Shown: positions 34,990 to 47,749 of the stretch, piece after piece
Position numbering within the stretch: position 1 is the stretch's first letter
How the letters are laid out: each line of letters starts with the position of its first letter
NCBI RefSeq assembly: GCF_034702125.1
Contig: NC_085868.1
Location: 46,348,264-46,412,263 of the forward strand
Length of the DNA stretch: 64,000 nucleotides
Source: Engraulis encrasicolus
Lineage: Eukaryota; Chordata; Actinopteri; Clupeiformes; Engraulidae
Reading direction: 5' to 3'
Translations under genes and position numbers: made by a program
Notes under the pieces: generated by a model
Database searches by the model: none
Told to the model about the DNA's origin: nothing
Seen by the model: only the letters and a program-made list of their open reading frames with translations

Positions 34990-36155
34990 TTGCTCACAAT
35001 GATCCAGGACCATTATTTCATCGCTCACAGTGATCCAGGACCGAAGTTTATTTTACCAATCGCAGTGATCCAGGATTATTGTTTATTACACCAATCACAG
35101 TGATACAGGACCTTTGTTTATCTTCTGCTCACAGTGACCCAGGACCATTGTTCATTTTACCGCTCAAAGTAATCCAGGACCATTGTTCATTTTACCTCTC
35201 ACAGTGATCCAGGACCTATGTTCATTTTACGGCTCACAGCGATCTAGGACAAGTGTTCAAAAGACCGCTCACAGTCATCCAGGAACACAATTTATTCACT
35301 GCTTACATCGATCCAGGACCATTATTTATTTTACCGCTCACAGCGATCCACGGCCATGATTAATTTTAACGCTCACAGTGATCCAGGACCAAAGTTTATT
35401 TTACCAATCAGTTATCCAGGACCATTGTTTATTTTGCAAATAATAGTGATCCAGGACCATTGTTCATTTTACCGCTCACAGTGATCCAGGACCATTGTTC
35501 ATTTTACCGCTCACAGTGATCCAGGACCATTGTTTATCTAGCCAATCACAGTGATCCAGGATCATTTGCTTATTTTCTGCTCACAGTGATCCAGGACCAT
35601 TGTTCATTTTACCTCTCACAGTGATCCAGGACCATTGTTCATTAGACTGCTCACAGTGATCCAGGAACACAATTTATTTACTGCTCACAGTGATTTTGGA
35701 CCATAGTATTGTTTGAAAGCATGGCATTCCTTCAGGACCATTTTATATATTAGTCAAGACAGAGCATATGAGCTTAGCCATGCAGTTTTAGCCCCTCAAT
35801 TGCTGCCATTGCTTTTGTTACTGCTTTTATTACTGTTACCGCTCACAGTGATCCAGGACCGAAGGTTATTTGACCAATTACAGTTATCCAGGATCATTTT
35901 TTATTACGCCAATCACAGAGATCCAGGACCTTTGTTTATTTTCTGCTCACAGTGATCCAGAACCATTGTTCATTTTACCGCTCAAAGTGATCCAGGACCA
36001 TTGTTCATTTTACCTCTCACAGTGATCCAGGAACAATTTTCATTTTACCGCTCACAGCGATCTTGGACAATTGTTCAATAGACCGCTCAAAGTGATCAAG
36101 GACCATTTTTAATGTTAACACTCACAGTTATCCCGGACCATTGTTCATTTTACTT
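34990..36155 (+). repeat. Minisatellite, 35-bp unit, about 28 units
   Basis: Tandem units of about 35 bases built on GCTCACAGTGATCCAGGACC then ATTGTTCATTTTA. Units differ by 1-6 bases. The array begins directly at the right end of the family H element. Bases 35707-35836 interrupt it with an unrelated AT-rich segment. Confidence 0.93.
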
Positions 36156-36534
36156 CCCTGGAAACCTCACTCTTGTTCAATCCTTTAAAAATTGAAATGT
36201 AAAACAGCGGCTCGGGATTAGAGGACAATGTACTGTATTTTTGTAAACTCCTGACAGACTTTTATTAGGACAAAGACCCAAGAGTTAGCCCATTATTCAA
36301 TTCTGTTAAGTTCCTTTTCTAGCCTATCTTTTTTTGTAAGCTATAGAGTTGATTTATTGTAGGCATCTTCCCAGGCTTTACAAAATCACGTCCCAATCTT
36401 TTGTCAACAGACATCTCATTTCCTGTCCCTTGTCATAGTACTTCCAACTTGCTGTCCAATAACTAAACTGTGACTATGGGATGACATGTCAGTGTCATAT
36501 CACGAGGCCTGTGAGAGAATATGACCACGGGCAT

Positions 36535-36716
36535 CAGGCCCGGATTAATGCACAGGCTAGATATGGCTGTAGCCTAGGGGCCCCCACCTGCCAGGGATCC
36601 CCCTATTGGCCAAAAGTTAAAAATTGCCGATGTGATTTTGTCGTGAAATTTGCCTTGCAAGGGGGCCCACAGCAACCTGTAGCCTAGGGGCCCCGAGCCA
36701 TCTTAACCTAGCCCTG
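36535..36716. mobile_element. hAT-type MITE, family E (copy 1)
   Basis: A 182-bp element starting CAGGCCCGGATTAATGCACA and ending TTAACCTAGCCCTG, with a perfect 8-bp TSD acgggcat (36527-36534 and 36717-36724). Two TAGCCTAGGGGCCCC motifs lie inside. Sister copy at 38893-39175. Confidence 0.88.
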
Positions 36717-36816
36717 ACGGGCATCATGGCATGTTGATGGCAGTTTGATGGCGAAGATATTGGTTGAGGTGTCATCTCTGGCCTCTAGAGTAATGGCCAA
36801 CAGCGTGAGATGTCAG

Positions 36817-36967
36817 CAAGGCTGGACTGGCCATCTAACATACCGGGCATTTCCTGGTGGGCCCCTATTTTCACTCATGTAAAAAAAGAGACAAAAAAAT
36901 CGAATTATGAGGGGCCCCTTTAAACCAAAAGTGCCCTGTCTCTATTTCTCCCACAATTCCAGCCCTG
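36817..36967. mobile_element. hAT-type MITE, family B (copy 3), short form
   Basis: A 151-bp version starting CAAGGCTGGACTGG and ending ATTCCAGCCCTG. TSDs gatgtcag (36809-36816) and gatctcag (36968-36975) differ at one base. The central palindrome is mostly deleted. Confidence 0.83.
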
Positions 36968-36975
36968 GATCTCAG

Positions 36976-38884
36976 AGGACCCTGTAGTCAAGACAGTTGG
37001 GATTCCTCTGCAATTCATTTGAAACCAACTAGCACATCTCTCTCTCTGTCTCTGTCTCTCTCTCTCTCTTCCGTTTTGATTGTTTGAAAAGTTATACTGT
37101 TACCTTTTACAATATCAGAGATTACAACTACAGTGGGCCTTCGGAGGAAATGCGGAATAATGGAAGATAGTACATTTTTTCCACCAAGAAAAGTCTGCAT
37201 GATAATGCAATTTAGAATCATTGTTTGGTCTGTACCCTAGATGTGTCCCTTCATCTTAAAAGTCATTATATTATTAGTCTATGATTTCTCATTAATGAAT
37301 GAATATGTAGCATGCTACATTTGCATCATTTGCAGCATGCTACATTTCATAGGCCTACTATGCTTGTTTCTCAGCAAAATGCCTGGAAAACAAATCAACA
37401 TCATTGAGCAGAAATTTCGAAAAAAAAAAAAAAAAAAAAAGTTCACAGAGCTTGAGGAGTGACTTGTATGACAGACTTGTTTAAAAAGGGAGACATCATC
37501 CTGCTGCAGTCATCAATAATGAACCAAAACAACCTAATAATTCATGAATTATACCAATTAATATTGCAGTGGGACTCCACATTTAAAATGATACTCAGTG
37601 TCTTGGTTGTTGAATAAGCAAAGAGGACCCGCAGCCGTTTCTGTTAATCATTCACGAATTCTGCTCCAAGGCTAATATGGGAGCAACATAGAAAGCCGTC
37701 CAGGGAAAGTGTACATGAATACAAATGTCATGGAAGCAACATATCGCTGCGTGTTTGGCACTTTGTCACCATATGAAGTGCAAACGGAGAGACAGGGGCT
37801 TGGCCAGAGAGTCAAGTTTGCACATACCTCAGGGTAAACACTACAGCATGGGAAGCTGTGTGAGCGATGAGGAGTGCTGTCTATTCCCTGTAGAAGGAGC
37901 CCATTACCAGAACCATAGCCTGACCTTTCTATGATTAGATCAGACAGGGCGTCATTTCATAAGACATTCGGTGCAATGAGTGGAACATCTAAACTAGCGT
38001 TGGTCAATAAAACAAAGCTATCAATAAATGTGTCCAACAATTATCATGTCTGGTTATTCTATTGGATTTTCAATTAGCCTCCGTAAGAACAGACACTGTA
38101 ATACGGTGTGTTTCCTCCCTTTTGCTGCGCTCCTGGAACAGTAAAAGGTTATGTCGTGCTCTTTTGTACTCTCATCTGTCAAGTGGGGCAGGTAATCAAT
38201 CCGTCTTTGTGCGGGATATTTTAGATTCAACATTGTGGTGTGTCTAGCCTACCCTTCAATGATAGAGAGAGACTACCGTGTACCTGAAGGAATTCCTCAA
38301 AACGCTGTGAGACATTCACCAGCAATTTAGATTACTGGTACATTTTACATCATTAACAGGAGGCAGTCTTTAATAACAGCTTCTACGGACCCCCCAAGAT
38401 CAATAAATATTTCAGCATTGACCTCATGGTATCGTAGAGTTAGACATTTATTCAACAATAATTCAGGGAAATGGCAAGCTTATACTAAAGAAACATGGAC
38501 ACTCACTTTTAGTGATTAATCTTCCATAATAGAATGAAACATGACTTCCTGGGAGAACAAAACAAGCAATCAAGCAAACAAATACAAACAATTACACAAC
38601 ACCCATTTTTCCTGGTTTCTTGGGAGACTAAGCTATGCTATTTGGCAGCTATTTTAGATGTCACCTCGTTCACCTTGGCTGGAATCCCATGTGATGCTGT
38701 TGCCATGTGTTTGCCTTGCCAAGCCAAGTGTGTTGTTGGGGAAAAAGGTGTTTGTCATTGTTGTCGTCCTCTGGGTCCTCTGCTTGGAGGTTGGGGTGGA
38801 TGTTATACGTATGTTTGTGGCAGGAGAAGGGGTTGGTTGGGGGCAATAGAGGGGGTGGGGCTGGTTGAGGCGGGTGAGGGGGCT
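36976..38884. other. No gene; poly(A) run at 37419-37440
   Basis: About 1.9 kb of unassigned sequence with a TC run (37038-37070) and a 22-base A run. A G-rich tract lies at 38750-38900. Frames in it look fortuitous. Confidence 0.4.
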
Positions 38885-38892
38885 GACAGGGG

Positions 38893-39175
38893 CAGGGCCG
38901 GATTGAGATGGCCTGGGGCCCCTAGGCTACAGGTAGCTGTGGGGCCCCCAAGACGTCAAATTTCGCGACAAAATTACATAGACAGTGTCATAATTATGAG
39001 CTAAGAATTAAGGATGACTTATCTACCAATTGTGCTGAACCCAACAGATACATTTTCCAATATTGAATCTTATCACAATTTTGCAATTTTTCACTTTTGG
39101 CCAATCAGGGGCCCTTTGGCAGGTAGGGTCCCCTAGGCTGCAGCCATATCGAGCCTGTGCATTAATCTGGCCCTG
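38893..39175. mobile_element. hAT-type MITE, family E (copy 2)
   Basis: A 283-bp element starting CAGGGCCGGATTGAG and ending AATCTGGCCCTG, with a perfect 8-bp TSD gacagggg (38885-38892 and 39176-39183). It reads in the opposite orientation to the copy at 36535 (CCTAGGCTGCAGCCATAT near its right end). Confidence 0.87.
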
Positions 39176-39183
39176 GACAGGGG

Positions 39184-39594
39184 ATGATTCCAGCTGTGGG
39201 GAAGCCACCTGCTCTCATCTCCACCATTTTAATTAGCACCTCCCCCCCCCCACACACACACACACACACACACCTCTCTATGCATACCCAGTATGGCTAA
39301 TAATGATAAACAGACCTCTCACGCCGCTGAAGCCTGTCACACAAACACAGATTAATATTTCACCACTCTATTAATCACCTGGCTATCACATTGAGAAATA
39401 GGTCTATGCGTTTATACCCTGCCCCATGTATGAGGGCTTCTAACATGCAGGTTCTCACGCCAGCTGAAAGAAATAAAATGAGACTCTCAGATACCAGATT
39501 TATTAATCATTAATTCACCGGGAAATTACCGTTAAGATATTAATGCATTATCTCGTGGCCATGGGCATTTGAGTAGTAAAGGTTTTTTTGCCAT
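39184..39594. other. No gene; C run and (AC)n at 39241-39272
   Basis: A poly(C) run passes into an AC repeat. The rest is unassigned. Confidence 0.5.
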
Positions 39595-39775
39595 GTACGT
39601 GTCTTTTTCATTTTATTTAGTTTTTTGGTCTTTTTGACTTTATCCACGACAGGACAGCGAAGGCGGCGACAGGAAGCGAGTGGGGAGAGAGAGACGGGGA
39701 AAGGCCGGCAAAGGACCCGTGTCAACCGCACAGCAGACAATTGCCCCACCGTTTGGCCACGGCAGGGCCTGCCAT
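39595..39775 (-). mobile_element. tRNA-derived SINE (probable)
   Basis: Read on the minus strand it has an A-box-like TGGCCAAACGG near the 5' end, then GACACGGGTCC, a CCCCGTCTCTCTCTCC block, CGCTTCCTGTC, and an A-rich tail with AAAAAGACCAAAAAAC. This order fits common fish SINEs; the B box is degenerate. Confidence 0.5.
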
Positions 39776-40279
39776 GTGCGTGTGTGTCGTCTATAGTGTA
39801 TTTTTTGGTCTGGTGATTCTGATGGCATTAAGGGTACATGTATGAAGTTGGTCACATTGCTGAAATCCCAGGAAAAAAGGGTGCATTGAAGAATTTGCCA
39901 ATTAAAAATATTCAAAAAAACACAAAATAAGGCAATGTTGTCTAACCTGTGGATGCTGAATTTACATGACAGAACTTGTCCAAGTCCTGCCTTAACATCT
40001 TGTTTAATCAGTGTTTATTTATTAGGCTATTCAATGGAGTGACATTACTGTATTTCAGACCCATAGGAAATCCAAGGAAAAGGCTGCATTTCTGGATTAC
40101 AAGTCAAACTGTAAGTCGACACTCAACATCCTTTGTATGTGTGAGATTTTTTTTTTTTTTAGAATGTTTGGAGACAACCAGCTTCCATTTCTTTACCTTT
40201 CAAGCCTAGTCTAGCTCCTGTGTTCATCTGATAACGAAGATCAGGAAGCGTGCAAGCCACAATCTTCCATTTGGCCACC
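39776..40279. other. No gene seen
   Basis: Unassigned; a T run lies at about 40148-40159. Confidence 0.4.
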
Positions 40280-40354
40280 CATCACCCTCCATTTGGGCAG
40301 GGCCTGTCTGGGTTGCCCATCACCCTCCATTTGGGCAGGGCCTGTCTGGGTTCA
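40280..40354 (+). repeat. 38-bp tandem duplication
   Basis: Two copies of a unit starting CATCACCCTCCATTTGGGCA and ending GTCTGGGTT, perfect over nearly the full length. Confidence 0.9.
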
Positions 40355-40586
40355 GTCAGGCAGGCAGGAGGGGAGCCCAGTTCTGCTGTCTACACGCCAA
40401 GAGAGGCTGACGGCCAGGCCTGGGTGGTGGCCGCCCGGCTTTTATTTGGTGCATGGGGGTGGGGTGTAGGCTGGCAGCCAGGCCTAAGGGCTTATCAGTA
40501 TGGACGCACTTGGAGCTGGTGAAAGAGGCACTGGACTGTGGTGGTGGGCATTGTCCAGTTGGTATAGCAACAAGTACCTCTTTGCT

Positions 40587-40587
<1 letters not shown>

Positions 40588-40661
<74 letters not shown>
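40588..40661. repeat. (GA)n microsatellite
   Basis: About 74 bases of uninterrupted GA. Confidence 0.98.
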
Positions 40662-40663
<2 letters not shown>

Positions 40664-41023
40664 TTCACAGGATTGTAATATTTAACTGCAACACCAACAG
40701 TGGGAAACCAAACGTGTTCTAAAAAAGCTTATCACAAAAAAATATGTCATCTCAATGGAAGATGTGCTTTTGCTGAGGAATCACATAGTGAGACTACTAC
40801 AACACAAAGTAACAATGTTATGGAAATGCCACTCATAACTACCCCATTCTGCAGCATGAAATCAGTACAGAAAAATACAGCTGCAGAAAAATAAAGCTCC
40901 AAGCATGCCCTAAAAGCTCACCTCATAGGCACATTACATGGCATGGCAATGATGCTTTGAACTGAGTAAGTAGAGAGAGGGGGCGTTGGGGTAACTAGGG
41001 AGAGATAAACAGATGAGTAGAGA

Positions 41024-41025
<2 letters not shown>
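40662..41025. other. No gene seen
   Basis: Unassigned sequence between two GA runs. Confidence 0.4.

Positions 41026-41072
<47 letters not shown>
41026..41072. repeat. (GA)n microsatellite
   Basis: About 47 bases of GA, followed by GATGATGATG. Confidence 0.97.
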
Positions 41073-41076
<4 letters not shown>

Positions 41077-41095
41077 GATGGGTGAGGCAGATAGA

Positions 41096-41772
41096 CAGGG
41101 CCCGGGGCGCTGCCAGAAATGTTGGGTCCCATGAAAGATTTGAATTTCGGGCCCCTGCCTGTGCTGTCAGTTTCCTGGTGAACCAGTAGCCTGTAAGTAA
41201 CAGGCTACTGGCACACTGCCCTTTCACGCGTCTCCGCAGGCGGGGTTTAGTCAAAAGATGCTTGCACACGGTTGGAGCAACCTCATATGAATGACATGAC
41301 ACTTCGACCACTCACGTTGAAGCTTTGTGACGTAGGACGTGTCGTCACGTAAGCGCCGTCAGGTCGGGAACCAAAACAGAACAACGTCCTTTAGAAAATC
41401 AACTTGAGGTATTTTGGATAACACCGCTGAAATTGCTGCTTCCATCCCGACGCATGATAACTCCTCGCACGCCGCCATTACTGTTGTGATTCAGGGAGGG
41501 GGCGGGCACAGCCGAACTACCCTGGGGGAGGGTGTTGCGTTCGATAAACGTCATACCCACTGAAATCTCTCCCTACGATCCTGATTCGTCGAGCTGCCCC
41601 GTTTATTTCGTAAACGGAGGAGGAGAGCGAATCACAGGTGCACCAGAAGGTTTGTGTAGCCCAGCCCCCTGGGCGTCAACACATAGCTTCTGGTTCACCA
41701 GGAAATGCTGTCAGTGCTTGGGCCCTTCGAATCTGTAGCACCTTCCCCCCCCCCTAGCGGCACCCATGCAGA
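41096..41772. mobile_element. GGGCCC-rich MITE, family J (copy 2), split by another MITE
   Basis: Left part 41096-41170 starts CAGGGCCCGGGGCGCTGCCA; right part 41706-41772 runs through GTGCTTGGGCCC, AATCTGTAGCACC and a C run to CTAGCGGCACCCATG. Together they give the reverse complement order of the copy at 24013-24142. The insert at 41171-41705 has its own TSD, so it arrived later. Confidence 0.65.
41171..41705. mobile_element. MITE with 9-bp TSD, family C4 (TTTCCTGGTGAACCAG)
   Basis: A 535-bp element with ends TTTCCTGGTGAACCAGTAGC and its complement GCTTCTGGTTCACCAGGAAA, flanked by a perfect 9-bp TSD tgctgtcag (41162-41170 and 41706-41714). Just inside the left end an 11-bp perfect hairpin occurs (CCAGTAGCCTG/CAGGCTACTGG). 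The interior is GC-richer than its surroundings, with several ACGTCA/TGACGT sites, but no frame of note. A solo end of the same family is at 33494. Confidence 0.85.
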
Positions 41773-41885
41773 CAGATAACATGACTTGCTGACCTTTCGC
41801 TCCCTCGGCTCTCATGAATATTCTCCTGGACATGAGCTTTGGCATTCAAGCACTCACTCCTGGGATGCTGTTCCTGTCAATACAA

Positions 41886-42107
<222 letters not shown>

Positions 42108-42534
42108 GCGTGCATGTACGTGTGAGTGTGAGTGTGTGGACAGCATGCGTGTATCCAATGTAAATGCATGAGTGAATTTCCTTTTTCAAAGGCATCAGTT
42201 TGTGGCATACCCCTTTCCCCAAATCAATAGGCTTGCATCAGGCTAATTGATGAGGGGATATCTCCAGAGAGACCTTGAGGAGCAGCTGATTCACAATGCA
42301 GTAATAGGGGATGACTGAGGCTTTCTCAGCACTTATGGTAGCATGACAGAGAAGTTTGAACCTAATTTGAGTCTGACATCTCAATTTGGCTCTTTCTTGA
42401 TGTGAAATACTATTCTGTTGGCATATGCTGCAAACACACGTCTTAGGTCTTTTGATCGGTTTCCATGACTGTTTCCTCTTGGTTTGTGGAGATTATTTTC
42501 AGAATTCTTCAGTGACTTTCTCAACAAAAAAATG
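42108..42534. other. No gene seen
   Basis: Unassigned sequence. Confidence 0.4.
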
Positions 42535-42542
42535 GACAAGGG

Positions 42543-42721
42543 CAGTGGTGTTTTATGGTGGGTATACTGTATATTTGGCCATTTTTGAAGTGGGTATACT
42601 GTATATATTTGTGCTATTCAAAACAATGGATCAATCAATTTTAAGTGGGTATACTGAAATCCCTGAAATTTAGAAGTGGGTATACTCCGTATACCCGCGT
42701 TCTACGTAGACTACACCACTG
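42543..42721. mobile_element. hAT-type MITE, family F (copy 1)
   Basis: A 179-bp element starting CAGTGGTGTTTTATGG and ending GTAGACTACACCACTG, containing five GTGGGTATACT motifs. Perfect 8-bp TSD gacaaggg (42535-42542 and 42722-42729). Copy 2 (53844-54912) is interrupted. Confidence 0.9.
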
Positions 42722-42770
42722 GACAAGGGAGCTTGCTGGAGGGGATCGTGCTGGAAGAAGGGAAACAGGC

Positions 42771-42777
42771 ATGCATG

Positions 42778-42816
<39 letters not shown>

Positions 42817-42866
42817 ACAGACAGACAGACAGACAGACGGATGGACGGATAGACAGACAGACAGGC

Positions 42867-42902
<36 letters not shown>

Positions 42903-42922
42903 GGACGGACGGACGGACAGAC
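42771..42922. repeat. (GCAG)n/(ACAG)n/(GACG)n tetranucleotide array
   Basis: GCAG units at 42775-42815 grade into ACAG units with GGAC variants up to 42922. Confidence 0.96.
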
Positions 42923-42992
42923 AGAGCTGGGTAAGAGAGAAATTGAGACTGTGGAGATGAAGGCTGTCAGGTTGAAGCAAAAATAGTCCGTG

Positions 42993-43133
<141 letters not shown>

Positions 43134-43722
43134 TGTGTGTGCATACATGTGTGTATTTGTGAGAGAGCATGAGTGTGTATGCACAGGTATGTCCACATTA
43201 TGTGGGCTAAAGTGAAGATTGAAGTGAAAGCCATGCATAGATCCAGTAAGGTGAGGCATCCAATGATTGTTCCAATGTTATTCCTCAGACATAAGGACCT
43301 GACAGGGCTGTGTAAACTCAACTCTTCCCTCTCACGTGTACAAGCCTTCAGGCTACCACATTCTTACTTAAAAACGTTCTCTTTTTTTGGCAACATCGTT
43401 TCACTTCATAAATCACTAAAACAATTGACCTTGAGAAATTAATTACTTACACGCACACCTGCTTTCCAGGAGGACGGTGTATTAATGGAATAGTGGATCT
43501 CAACCACCCCCTTCTCCCTCTCCCCATCCCTCTCTCTCTCTCTTTCTCTCTCTTCTATTATTTTCCTTTTCTTGCTTTAGGGGCATTTCTAGATGTGAAC
43601 GTCTGTACAGATGAGTCTATTATCAGAGCCTATCTCAGTCCGAACGTGTGGTGTATACTGTAGTATACGTTTTAGGATGAGCATCTGAATTGACGCAGTT
43701 TGACGCAATTGACGCAATCTCA
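43134..43722. other. No gene seen
   Basis: Unassigned; TC-rich at 43520-43555 and a short GACGCA tandem at 43693-43716 directly before the LINE fragment. Confidence 0.45.
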
Positions 43723-44340
43723 TTTGACCCTCCAGACTTCAGCGAAACATCCAAGGCCATCAGGAGCTTAAAAAACAACAAAAGCCCAGGATGACTGTGC
43801 TATCGTGGCACACACTCCTGAGTCTATGCAGCATGCCCTGGACACCATTGCAGCTTTTTACACATCCTTTGGTCTTCAGGTTAACACAAAGAAAACTGAG
43901 ATCATGGCTAAACTCTGCACTGAATCTCCATCACCTGCTATGTTTCATATGAATGGAAATCCACTCAACATCGTTGACCAGTTCACTTACTTAGGTTCCA
44001 CAGTTTCTGCTGACACCTGTCTTGACAGTGAAATACACAACTGCATAAATAAAGCCTCATCTACTTTTGGCTGCCTCCGGAAAAGAGTGTTTATTAACAA
44101 AAATCTGAAAATCGGCACCAAAGTAGCAGTGTACAACGCAGTGTGTGTATCCACCCTACTGTATGGGGCAAAAACATGGACCCCATACAGACGCCACATA
44201 AAAAGCCTGGAGATCTTTCGCATCAGATGTCTACAGAAAATACTCAATCTGTCCTGGGAAGACCGGATCCACCACACTGACATCCTGAGTACGACCATCA
44301 GCATGGAGGCAGCTTTGGCCAACAGACATCTACGCTTAAT
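43723..44340 (+). pseudogene. LINE reverse transcriptase fragment with internal deletion
   Basis: A dead piece of a non-LTR retrotransposon, not related in sequence to the LINE at 17 kb. The first 65 bases encode PPDFSETSKAIRSLKNNKSP, a typical entry of the reverse transcriptase. At 43787-43790 the sequence jumps, with a frame change, to DDCAIVAHTPE, the stretch that holds the catalytic Asp pair. From there about 185 codons stay open: a FTYLGS motif, an LLYGAKTW motif and a Tyr-Arg-Arg-His region of the thumb. Everything between the two parts (most of fingers and palm) is missing, and the 3' side is cut off by an AC run. The clade (RTE- or L2-like) is uncertain. Confidence 0.85.
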
Positions 44341-44368
44341 AGTCTATTACACGCGCCCATGCGCGCGC

Positions 44369-44371
44369 ACG

Positions 44372-44470
<99 letters not shown>
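44369..44470. repeat. (AC)n microsatellite
   Basis: About 100 bases of AC preceded by GCGCGCACGCACGC. It ends the LINE fragment. Confidence 0.98.
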
Positions 44471-46182
44471 AGTACACAAATTAAAACTATATTCAGCAAG
44501 GTAGTAGAGTTTTTTTAAATCAATGTTTGAATAAACTTACTCTGGTATTAAGCAATCATATTAAAAAAGGTCATATAACAGAAAATGAATTAAATTACAG
44601 CTGAAAAATCTCTTTCCTTACATCTTTCAAGGCACCACTTCCATACCTCGACCCCCATCCCACCCCATCTGGAAAGGCCTTGACTCACACAATAAGAGGT
44701 AAGAAAAGATCAAACCCTGCATCCTTTAAATCGCTGTAGACCAATGATTCAATAAGAAAGTGGACCTTGTTCAAGGCATATCGGATTCCTGGTAATAGCT
44801 TTCTGTATGTGAAACTGTTTAATCCTCAGCCTTGGGAAGAAAGCCTATATACTGTTTAGTATTCTGAGTTGACTGATGACAGGAAACTAGAAATAATGGT
44901 AAATTCAGCAAGAATGTATTTTGTATTGGTACAGTTTCATTTTAGAATTCTAAGCCAGGAAATGATTCTTTGTGTTCACCTTTATCTCATCTCATCCCTA
45001 AAATTGAAACAATGACACAATGGAAATACTGTAAGAACTTATAACTACTTATAAGGCTATTGTTATGACAGAGATTTCCCAGAAGCCTCTGCATACTGTA
45101 TAGGCTGTAGTCCACCCTTATGTTTTGTATGGAGTACATGATTGACACCTGTAAGTAGCACAAACTAACTTAACTTTAAAAAAAAAAAATATATATATAT
45201 ATAGCCTATATAAAGCTAACAAGGTCCAGGTATGCAAGAAGGCACCCACCTGTGACCTGTAGGGCCAAGGATAATTAATTTCTGGAACAATCATCCAAGG
45301 TGTCAACCTTTCATTCACAGATTACAAACCAGAAAGGTTAGTCATCCATAAAGAAGTCATCTTTTTTCCTTTCCATGCCCTTCCCTTCACCACCACTAAT
45401 GACCTTTTCATCATGGGTAGACACATGTGCAGCGCGGTCGTCTAAGAGTCTGTGTGTGTTTTTTTTTTTTTTTGTTAGTTGGAAGTGTTGGAAGCGGCCC
45501 CAAAGGGCAGCTCCTGTTGAAATGGCATTTTGATGGCATTTCTGTGGCCTCCTTAGCCTTTGCTGGGTATCTGTTGTTCTCCACAGATTCAATTTCATTT
45601 GCTGACCTACCTCCTTTTAGAGCTCATGACTTTCAGAGCTGTTGTTTTAAATCAAGTGAGTGGACACGTTTTTTCTTCCTGCTTTCCCACCTCCTCCTGT
45701 TCTCTTGTTTTCTTTCCTGTTTGTGTTCATGAATGCGGCCACTCACATTCACAAATCTGAAGACTATTTTATTAATTGAATACGGAATCTCTCATCTTCT
45801 CACTTCTGAAGAGGACACTTCGTCAGTTGTCAAGAACTTGTTGAATGATAGTGTAGGGATCATGTTGATTTCACAGCACATATCCCCTCTTCTGCCCAAT
45901 ATCAGGCTTATTACACCAGGAAAAAGAAACCATAAATCGTTTTACTAATCATTTCCAAATGACAATTTTGAAAAACACTTAACCTGATAAAGGTCTGGGA
46001 CTGAAATGTCGTGTAGCAAAGAAAATGGTGAAATGGTCAGTGCGGGAGTGTCTGCTGCTGAGTGACCCATGTGCCATTTCCAATGCACCTTCCAGCTGAA
46101 AAAATACACGTTTACCTAATCATTTTCAAGACAAAAAGACTGCAAGTTACAGGTACATTGAATGCATGGAATCTTTTGAAGG
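44471..46182. other. No gene seen
   Basis: About 1.7 kb of unassigned sequence. A/T runs lie at 45179-45201 (A run then AT repeat) and 45460-45473. The stretch CTGATAAAGGTCTGGGACTG (45984-46003), followed by AAATGTCG, resembles a common fish LINE 3' motif; weak. Confidence 0.4.
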
Positions 46183-46613
<431 letters not shown>

Positions 46614-46678
<65 letters not shown>

Positions 46679-46690
46679 CACACACACAAA
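46614..46690. repeat. (TC)n followed by (AC)n
   Basis: TC run to 46653, then AC to about 46687. Confidence 0.97.
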
Positions 46691-46888
46691 TGTATAAGAA
46701 CGTGTAATAAAGAAAGAGAGAAAGAAAGAAAGATGGTGGGCATGCCTTTGTGAAGGCAGTGATGAATATTAAAGCCTTGTGAGGGCTGCTCTCCCAGAGG
46801 GATTAGGGCTAATTTGAGTAAATTAGAATTTATCCAAAGCTCCTTTGTGGCTAAACTTGGGACTCTGATAAAGCAAGTAAATTAAATG

Positions 46889-46942
46889 CTGTGTGTGTGT
46901 GCGTGCACGTGTGGATGTGTGTGTGTGCGTGTGCGTGTGCGT

Positions 46943-46990
<48 letters not shown>

Positions 46991-47031
46991 GCGTGTGCGT
47001 GTGCGTGTGCGTGTGTGTGTGTGTGTGTGTT
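46889..47031. repeat. (TG)n with CGTG/GCGTGT interruptions
   Basis: Imperfect TG/CG alternating purine-pyrimidine tract of about 140 bases. Confidence 0.97.
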
Positions 47032-47683
47032 AGCAATTCACAGTACTTGCCTATTCTCTTCTCTTTGTCATGTCGTAGGAAGACATTACTGACCTACCTC
47101 CTAACTCAGAATGAGTTCAAATGAATTAACATATTTTTAATTTAACCTCTGTGGAGAGGAGATGATGGAGATACCATCGGTTTTTCTCAAATATATGATT
47201 GGTAGACAATAAATGTTCTTTACATGGAAGAAACATGGCCATAATGCAACATGGTTTACTGATGTGCATATTAAAACGTTCACTGTTTCACTATTTGACG
47301 ATCCATCCCCATCTCTCTCTCCGCACTTATTTCCTGTCTCTCCTCCATTGTCCTGTCAAAATAATGGCAAAAAGCCCTTTATAATATATTTTGAAAATAT
47401 GCATAGGTATGTTCATGAAATCTATTAAAGGGGTTACTTCAAAGATTGATATCAGAAAGAATGTAATGAAAAAGAACAAATAAATTACAACAACAGTTCT
47501 TTCAAAAGAGTTGGGTAAAGTGATACCTTTACTTCACTTAATGTGTTGATAAAACACAGATAATGACTTTCAAACAGTTAATGGACTAAGACAAATTGTA
47601 CCCAATCAGGAAGACATTAGACAATGCCCCCTTTGCCTTTTCCTTTTCCCCACATTTACAGAATCTCGCTGTGTTCTCAAAGG
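47032..47683. other. No gene seen
   Basis: Unassigned sequence. Confidence 0.4.
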
Positions 47684-47749
47684 AACTACAGCAGCCATTC
47701 TCAAACTTCAGACCATCAACAAATTCTGGTGCCCACCAAACCATATAGT

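Noticed and set aside
34990..36155. CRISPR-like appearance of regularly spaced GTGATCCAGGACC motifs
   Set aside because: The segments between motifs are copies of each other, not unique spacers, and the DNA is from a vertebrate. It is a minisatellite.
38534..39004. 156-codon plus-strand frame
   Set aside because: Gly/Val/Trp-rich translation of a G-rich tract that runs into a hAT-type MITE; no domain or conserved motif.
43805..44518. Intact 237-codon gene
   Set aside because: It is the C-terminal part of a broken LINE reverse transcriptase followed by translated AC repeat.
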